A stretch of DNA of 64,000 bases from Leishmania martiniquensis (Eukaryota > Euglenozoa > Kinetoplastea > Trypanosomatida > Trypanosomatidae). The stretch is from NCBI RefSeq assembly GCF_017916325.1, contig NC_090171.1:2031001-2095000 (forward strand). The letters run 5' to 3'. The translations under genes were made by a program, and so were the position numbers. This document shows, in pieces, positions 57,766 to 64,000 of this stretch; the first letter of the stretch is position 1; each line of letters opens with the position of its first letter. Under the pieces are notes generated by a model. That model saw only the letters and a program-made list of their open reading frames with translations. It did no database searches and was not told the origin of the DNA.

Positions 57766-59984
57766 TAACGACAAGACACTGCCTGCGGGTGTGGTGCGCG
57801 AATTTGAGAGGGAGGGAGACGAGCACGGTGAGGGGGTATCGTGAAGCCGGAGGAGAGCAAAAGCAGCTAACGAAGCAGCCGGTGGCCCCTATCAGCGTGT
57901 TCGCGTGTCTCGAAAGAGAAGGATGTGCCGCAGCGCACACACACACACACACCTGGTCGTTTGCAGTCACCGGTGGATGTGGAAGAAATTCCAACGTTCT
58001 TCTCTGTGTGTGTATGTGTACGTGTAAGTGCAAGATGTGAAGACATGCACGCACTACCGTCCTCTCAGGTGGCGCGGTGACAATGTAGACCCTCTCTTCC
58101 TCCCCTCTTGGAAATGCGTCGTTCGTGCGTCGGTCTTTATTTTTTCTATGCGCACATGTCTATAAAGGGAGAAGGAGCACCTGCGGGGGCGAGGGGCGAA
58201 CACAATGAGTGGCTGCACGCCTGCTAATGTTCTGAAAGGTGCAGCGACGTCTTCCAAGCGACTGCGGCCACGACCAGGTTCAAAATTACGTATACGAATC
58301 CTGGATGCAGTGACCTGAAGGCGTCCTTCCCTAGGGAAGGCTCAAAGATGGCGGGAGAGTAGAGGTGCCTTGAGCCCTCTACCTCGTGGTGCGAAGGAGT
58401 CCCGCCGTATTCACCCAGGCGACTGCTCGCGAACAGCGTTTGAGGCAGCCTTCGAAGCAGCGGCTTAGCGGAGCCCCCTTATGCGATCGTCTGTGATACG
58501 GCACGGCACTCCGGCACCGTCGCCAGAACCACTCGTGCATATGGAAAGAGAGAGCACCGAGGGGCGCCCACCGAATATATGTATATATCCACATCAGAAG
58601 AAGGGCCGGGAAGGTTGCGTCAGAGAAGAGGGAACTCACAGAGAAGAGAGCGCTGATGAGCTTGTTCGGCGCCACGCAGCAACGGCGCGCATGTAGGGGA
58701 GAGCGAGACACGACTCTGAGCAGAGACCACACCTCTGCAACACTCGGGCGAAACTGGCGCATTCGCCCGCCGCTCTCCAGAACAGGGGAGGCGATAAACG
58801 CCTCGACCATGAATGCATGGCAGTGGGTGCATCGGTGCTCACGCACACAGACACACACACAAAGATGCAAGCGAGACTTGCGCACGTAAGTTTGACATGG
58901 GGAGCGGCACTGCTTCCGGACATCGACAAAGAACATAGAAAAGACAGAAAAGGAAAAGCAGGCGCCGAGAAGGTACTTTACATGTGAAAGTGCAGAGAAG
59001 CACAGATGGACACGCACGCTCACAAGCATAGAACGCGAGAGAGCGCGCGAGTCGCATACATCGCGAAATGGAAAAGAGGCAAGGGGGCAAGAGAGGAACG
59101 CCAGTGAAGCACACTGACACCTTCTCCGCCATTGAAAACGTGAAAAAACAAAAAAGGGGGGAGGAGTTGAACGAGGGAGACGGAGAGACGTACGAGTGTT
59201 CCGTGCCCTTCGAGTGATGGGCTGTTGACTGGCTGCATGGGCAGCTACTATAGGTGGCCTCCTCTTCTTTGGGAGTGCTTGGCACCGGCAGAAGGCTGCT
59301 CGTCCCTATTCCCTTCTCCACAGTGGACGTCCTCACGTTTGAATGGGCCTCGCAAAGTGTTCTAAAGGCATGCAGGCAAGGATCGAAAGCGGGAGTGTGT
59401 GTGTGTGCGACAGGTAATAGAAAGATGCCATCAAAGCGGCAGAGGAGCACCGGGCATAGTAAGAGCAGCTTAAAGGGGAAAAGAAAACCAAAGGGAGGAC
59501 GGCCTCGAGTAAGATGCGGCGAAGTCGAGAGTAAACGTCGACAAAAAAAAGCAAAAGGGAGGAAAGAGAGAGAGAGGGAGAGACCGCGGAAAACAGAGGG
59601 GGGAATATGTGCGGGACAGAGCGAGCGCGCACGGAAAGAAGTGACAACAGGTGGAGCAACAGATACAAAAAGGCCACCGATGATCTGTTGAGAACGCCGT
59701 GGAGAGAGGCAGAGAAAAAAACGGTCGAGCGCATCAGGCGCACAGACCCACAGACACTAAAAACCTAATACTGGTGTGCACACCAGCACCTTTGGACACA
59801 GATTGCTCATCGGGGGGGGCGACGACGTCATCGGGACTGTGGAGTAAAAGAAGAGGCGCGAGCAGGTCACAAAGGAGTGGCCGAGATATAAGGGCTTGCC
59901 GCGCGCCCGCAGACTCATCACCAGCGAGAGGGTGGAAAGCTTTTCTGCATCACTGTTCGCTCTCTAGACCCGCCTTCTTATACC
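57766..59984. other. Gene-free spacer (2.2 kb)
   Basis: It contains the acceptor for the zinc-knuckle gene, a (CA)n tract at 57935-57952, a perfect 16-bp palindrome at 58325-58340, and purine-rich plus-strand runs (about 59520-59600). Most of it is probably the 3' UTR of the coiled-coil gene. A 216-codon minus-strand frame (58379-59029) lacks domains and has a composition typical of noncoding DNA here. Confidence 0.55.
57780..57825 (-). promoter_or_regulatory. Predicted spliced-leader acceptor region for the zinc-knuckle gene
   Basis: The transcript reads CTCCCTCCCTCTC (tract about 57812-57824), then CGCACCACACCCGCAG, with the AG at 57783-57784. That is about 18 nt before the ATG at 57765, and it supports that start. 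Confidence 0.6.
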
Positions 59985-62543
59985 TCAAACATTGAAAATC
60001 GGTGGTAAGCGCTCAAAGGCAGCGTAGTCGGCGTCCGTCCCCGTCACGATGCGGCTAGAGCGAATCGAGCTATCCTTGAAGATCTTGTTGGGTGCCGCAC
60101 TGGAAGACGGTGGGCGAGGCTGCATAACCACTGGTATAGTGGCCGTGTGGTTTTCCTCAGCAGCAGCAGCAGGAGCGTTCGTCGTCGCGGCGGCGTCCAG
60201 AGGGGCGCCAGCCTTCTTGTTGCCTTTGATGGGGTTGAATGTCTTCAGCGACATCTGGTGGTCATAATCCTCGAGGGCTGCGTACAGCTCCGGGTGCATG
60301 TAAGATGGGAGGTGGGTCTCGACGAGGACTCGCAGCTGGGCAAAGAGGGGCATAAAGCGGCGGTATCGTTGCTCCGCCTGCTGCAACCGGCGCGCCATCA
60401 GCTCCTTTTCTTCCTGTGCCTTCTTCACCTTGTATCCGCCCATTGTTTCCGCCTCCACCTGCAGGGCGACCGTCTTATCCTCCAGTGCGGACACATTGCG
60501 CCTGTACGCCTCTAGCTCCTTTGTGAGCTTGTCGTTCAGCTCCGTCAGTTGGCGGTACCCAGCCTGATCACCGATCGCGCACTCGAGGCGCTCAATCGTG
60601 CGCTTCGCGATGCTCAGCTCGCTTCGGAGGTCGCGGCTCTCCGCCTGCAGAGCTTTAACCGCCTCGCCGTGCACTACATCGTTCAAGCGTGCCGCCTGTT
60701 CCATTTCTTTGATGTGCGCCTGGAGACGGCACACGTTACGCTCAGCCATGTCGGCGCGTTCGCGCTCCTCCGCGCGCGCGGACTCCTGCACGTGGAACGC
60801 TTCCGTGAGACTGCTTTCCAGCTGCTTTGCTTCCATGCGCAGTTGCTCCACGTAATTAGCGTGGGTCTGTCGCTGCTGCGCTGCAGCCACGGTCATCTCG
60901 TTCATCTTCGTCTTGAGGTTTTCGTGCCCGGCGTTGAGACAGACGATGTTGTGGGCATACTCCGTTTCCTTCCGCGACGCATCAGCGCGAAGGTGCTCAA
61001 GCTCCTCTCTTTCACTTGTATGGCGGGCGGTGACTTGGGTAAGCTGCTCATACAGCTCCTGCTCCCGCTCCCTGGAGGACTTCTGAAGCGAGTCTAGCGC
61101 GCTACGGAGGGAGCAACGCTCCGCCTCCGTCGCTCTGAGCTTCGCCTGCAATTCTTTTATATGCACCTCATCCTCACGAAGAAGCTGAGTGCTGGAAGAC
61201 TTCTGCTTCTCGATATCTGCCTTGAGCACCGCTATAGTCTCGAATGCTTCGCGATCCTTGCGCTCCATCGTCTCCTGGAGCCGCTGCAGCCGCGCCTTTA
61301 GACTGTCGATCTCGGCCCTGGTGAGAATTTTGTGGTTAAACTTCTCGTCTTCGGCCGTCTCCTTCGCCCTCAAAGCGAGCTCGAGGTCTTTCTTCAGATT
61401 GGCCAACTCCGCCTGCATCGCTACGTTGGTGGCATGGTCAGTTTGCGCTTGCTGGGCGGCTTGATGCGAAACCGACTTCAGCTCCTCCTTGAGTGCCGCG
61501 CACTCCTGCCTCGTTTCGCACAGCTCCGTCGTCAGCTTCTCCGTCTCCGTGCGGCGCACGTCGAGCTCCAGCTCCAGCTGCCGCTGCTGCACGGCAGCAG
61601 CAGACAGGGTCTGCTCCATCTCCGCCAGTGCGCTCTGGCGAGCCGCCTCGGCGTCACGGCGCAGTTGCCCGGCCGCCTGCAGCTCTTCCTGCCGCCTCTG
61701 GGCAAGCTCGTGTAGCCGCTTGTTGTCCTCGCGCACAGACTCCAGCTGCGTGTTCAAAATGCCGGCCAGCAAGTTCGACTTCTCCTCCTGCTTTTGGGCG
61801 TGGGTCAACTCCTTCTGCAGCTGCGTGGCAGTCGCCTTGTAGCGTTCCGCCTCTGCCTGCATCACGCGCAGGAGCATCACTGTTTCTTCGTCGCCTGACG
61901 GTGCCGCTGCTAGAGCCTTCTTCGTCTTTGCAATCTCCTCGGCAGCGGTGGCAGCGGCGGCTTCTGCAGCATTCGCCGCCTTCACCTTCTCGCACTCCAG
62001 CGTAGCATTTTTCATCTCCAGCTCTTGGTAAGCCTGCCGCAGTGCATCATACTCAGACTCCAACGTCCGCTGAGCTTCTTGGTGCGCCTGGCCCGCTGCG
62101 GCCGCCTGCTGCTGCGACTCCGTGTACCGCAGCAGTGTCAGCTCCAGCTCGTTCGTCAGTAATGCCACTCGGCGCAGCGCAGACGCTTTCTCTTTCTCCA
62201 GCAGGTCATTCTCCTGTACCTTGAGCTCCAGTTTCGCCTGAGCCTCCTGCACTTCCTGCACCTTCTGCGCAACAGTGGCAGCCATTTCTCGCTCCTTTGC
62301 CTCGTAGTAGGCCTTGCGCTCAACCTCAGCTAACGTGTTGCGCACATCCCTTTCTCGAATCCGGTATGCCTCAAGTAATTTTCTCTCCTCCTCCTCGATG
62401 CGCTGGCGCAGTTCATACTCCTCGTTGCGAAGACGCCCCTTTTGCGTTTCCTGGCGCAGTAGCTCGGCCTCCTGCGCCAACTCCGCCTCCCTGGCAACAA
62501 GTGCCGGAGATGACTTGGTGCGGCCGGTCTTTTTCGCTGGCAT
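59985..62543 (-). CDS. Long coiled-coil protein, possibly cytoskeletal or flagellar
   Basis: 852 residues from ATG 62543 (MPAKKTGRTKSSPALVAREAEL) to TGA 59985. After a basic 15-residue start, almost the whole protein to about residue 720 is predicted heptad-rich coiled coil dense in Glu, Gln, Ala, Leu and Arg (RNEEYELRQRIEEEERKLLE, QVEAETMG near the end). There are no transmembrane helices and no motor or head domain. A short globular stretch follows (FMPLFAQLRVLVETHLPSYMHP, about 735-755), then a Pro/Ala/Thr-rich tail and the ending ADYAAFERLPPIFNV. The overall form resembles basal-body or axonemal coiled-coil proteins of ciliated eukaryotes, but I cannot name one with confidence. Confidence 0.75.
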   Translation of the reverse strand: MPAKKTGRTKSSPALVAREAELAQEAELLRQETQKGRLRNEEYELRQRIEEEERKLLEAYRIRERDVRNTLAEVERKAYYEAKEREMAATVAQKVQEVQEAQAKLELKVQENDLLEKEKASALRRVALLTNELELTLLRYTESQQQAAAAGQAHQEAQRTLESEYDALRQAYQELEMKNATLECEKVKAANAAEAAAATAAEEIAKTKKALAAAPSGDEETVMLLRVMQAEAERYKATATQLQKELTHAQKQEEKSNLLAGILNTQLESVREDNKRLHELAQRRQEELQAAGQLRRDAEAARQSALAEMEQTLSAAAVQQRQLELELDVRRTETEKLTTELCETRQECAALKEELKSVSHQAAQQAQTDHATNVAMQAELANLKKDLELALRAKETAEDEKFNHKILTRAEIDSLKARLQRLQETMERKDREAFETIAVLKADIEKQKSSSTQLLREDEVHIKELQAKLRATEAERCSLRSALDSLQKSSREREQELYEQLTQVTARHTSEREELEHLRADASRKETEYAHNIVCLNAGHENLKTKMNEMTVAAAQQRQTHANYVEQLRMEAKQLESSLTEAFHVQESARAEERERADMAERNVCRLQAHIKEMEQAARLNDVVHGEAVKALQAESRDLRSELSIAKRTIERLECAIGDQAGYRQLTELNDKLTKELEAYRRNVSALEDKTVALQVEAETMGGYKVKKAQEEKELMARRLQQAEQRYRRFMPLFAQLRVLVETHLPSYMHPELYAALEDYDHQMSLKTFNPIKGNKKAGAPLDAAATTNAPAAAAEENHTATIPVVMQPRPPSSSAAPNKIFKDSSIRSSRIVTGTDADYAAFERLPPIFNV

Positions 62544-64000
62544 GGGTGCTGTCTACGTATGCACGGGGGCAGCCGAAACGTTTCCTCAGCCACCTGCGAG
62601 GAGAGAGAGAGAGAGCAACAACAAAAAAAGAGGGAGCGACACAGTTCCCTTGCGGTGTGTGTGTGTGTCAGCCAATAAAAGGCCCGTAAACATAAGACGC
62701 ACAATCACTACAACAAAACAGTGACAACGAAGTCTGCAAACGGAGATAAGAGGCTGTAGAAAGCAGCCCGGTGCCCGGTGCCTTGTGTAGACGCTTGCTT
62801 GTAGCTCGTTTTGAATCTTACGTGAAGGCACGCAGCAAGTGGAGAGGAGTACATGACGCATAATAAGAGAGTGACATGAGGCCGTGTAGCAGTGCAAGGA
62901 GAGAGAATGACAAAGGAGGGTCGAGAGTGAGGGAAAAAATGCATGATGCTGAGTTGTGATGCGAGTAGCTCCCTTGTCAGGACCTTTACCCAGATGCACT
63001 CATCCGCATCGCCCCTGTTTTCTTTGGGGGAGAAGCTGCAAGATGTGTATTCCTTTGTTTCCCCGCTCACGCGCCGGCGTCTAGATTGTCAGCCCATCAC
63101 TTGGCAGACAGTACCGAACGCCGAAGCACTTTTGCGCACTTTTGCCCTTTTGTCTACGCAGCGACAGCACCGCTGACAGAATGCCAAAGTTCGATAGGGC
63201 GAACAGAAGCACCGAAAGAAAAGGAAAAAAGCAGTGTGCTCCATCGTGTCACGCGCACCGATACCGCTCGCAGGAGGTGGAGGGGAGGAAAAAGCGATGG
63301 GGGACTGACGCTCAATGCACAGGAGCACCCCCTCTAGACATCTCTTTTCTCTAAGTTCTCTTGCTGTTGCTCGGCTTCGAATACGAAAGGGAGAGAAAAA
63401 ACGAGCGAGTCGTGTGGAAAGAGTCTGTGACAAGAGGGCACAGGATGGGGGAGGCGCAGTGTGTGTACTGTCGGCGGACTCCTTCGGCTCAGCATCAAGA
63501 CAAAAAGGAAACACACAAAGCCACATGTATAGAACAAACACACACAGTAGAGGGAATGGCAACGACAGAGAATCCCAAGTCTATGACACCGAAACAGAAG
63601 GAAACCACGGAAAGGAAGATGTAGAAACGGGTGAAGGAAAGAAAGGGACGCGGCTGAGGCGATGCTGGTGGTGGTGAAGAGGGAGGGAAAGCAGGAGCTG
63701 CGACAAACGCTACAACAGCATGTGTAGGCGCGATAGACTGAAGACCAAGATGCGGCGCACACCTATGTGCACATAATCATGTGTCAAGCAAGTGCATCAA
63801 CGGCAACAGCAGCAGGAAGGAAAAAAAAAACAAGAGCATGCCGGCTGCTGCTTCACTGCTCCCTTCCCTTCCTCCCCCGCTTCTCGTACTGCTTTTCTCC
63901 CGTCATCTCCTTCATTCTATGGGGAAGGAAGAGTGTTTACAGGGACGCCAGCGTGAGAGGATGCGCTCGAGTATGGCGCAGAAAAAAAAGAACCCTGAAG
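62544..64000. other. Gene-free right end
   Basis: About 1.45 kb with the acceptor of the coiled-coil gene, a (GT)n tract at 62655-62668 and an A run at 63820-63830. The rest is presumably 3' UTR of the next gene, which starts beyond the window. Minus-strand stops occur in all three phases close to the right edge (63853, 63903 and 63917), so no coding end is visible before 63937. Confidence 0.55.
62590..62640 (-). promoter_or_regulatory. Predicted spliced-leader acceptor region for the coiled-coil gene
   Basis: A textbook tract: in the transcript CTCCCTCTTTTTTTGTTG and then CTCTCTCTCTCTCCTCGCAG, with the AG at 62594-62595. The 5' UTR would be about 50 nt before the ATG at 62543. Confidence 0.75.

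Noticed and set aside
58325..58340. Perfect 16-bp palindrome CCTTCCCTAGGGAAGG
   Set aside because: It has no loop, is short and occurs once. A chance occurrence in CT/AG-rich spacer DNA is plausible.
58379..59029. 216-codon minus-strand frame
   Set aside because: It includes translated (GT)n and has no domain or clear acceptor. It is probably 3' UTR of the coiled-coil gene.
1..64000. tRNA, rRNA, snoRNA clusters, strand-switch region or telomeric repeats
   Set aside because: No cloverleaf, rRNA motif, change of coding strand or TTAGGG array was found by eye. Small RNAs could still be missed.

Overview
The window looks like nuclear DNA of a trypanosomatid, most likely Leishmania or a close relative in the Leishmaniinae. 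All 14 convincing protein genes lie on the minus strand and appear intronless. They are separated by 0.9-3.2 kb of gene-free DNA rich in pyrimidine tracts (on the minus strand) and in (GT)n and (TA)n microsatellites. This is the layout of a polycistronic unit whose transcripts are resolved by spliced-leader trans-splicing and polyadenylation. No strand switch, bacterial-type operon signal, tRNA or rRNA was seen. Start codons were chosen as the first in-frame ATG, preferably downstream of a pyrimidine tract plus AG acceptor; upstream TTG or GTG extensions were discarded.

From high to low coordinate, which is the direction of transcription, the genes are: a long coiled-coil protein (59985-62543); a protein with a C-terminal zinc-knuckle region that faintly resembles the 90-kDa TFIIIC subunit (54511-57765); a GST-fold protein (50821-52764); a mitochondrial RbfA-like ribosome assembly factor (48823-49938); a large protein with a divergent kinase domain and a decayed second copy of it (43284-47420); a small protein with three LYDE-type repeats (40829-41416); a RELCH-like LisH/HEAT protein (36450-39626); an APE2-like AP endonuclease (33353-35581); the beta subunit of the AP-3 adaptor (29559-31997); a giant coiled-coil repeat protein (14069-26328); a GH65 phosphorylase-like/HAD fusion (9435-12899); a membrane-anchored unknown (6221-7606); an OS-9-like ER lectin (4377-5147); and a WD40 protein that runs off the left edge (1-3238), with features of the WDR6/Trm734 family.

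The most striking locus is the giant repeat gene. It carries about 28 tandem copies of a 276-bp (92-codon) unit in 15795-23445. In the coding frame every copy I compared is identical at protein level, and the few base differences are synonymous. Thirteen copies lack one G in a GGG run and are 275 bp, which breaks the frame. Restoring thirteen bases would reconnect the N- and C-terminal parts exactly (12,273 nt, 4,090 residues). The breaks are therefore probably consensus errors, though a real frameshift allele is possible.

By theme, several genes concern endomembrane traffic and quality control (AP-3 beta, RELCH-like, OS-9-like lectin). Others concern nucleic-acid maintenance or expression (APE2-like, RbfA-like, WDR6-like, perhaps TFIIIC-like). 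As usual in kinetoplastids, adjacency here does not imply shared function. Two proteins look like enzyme relatives with altered active sites: the GH65 homologue lacks its catalytic glutamate, and the kinase-like protein has an unusual catalytic loop.
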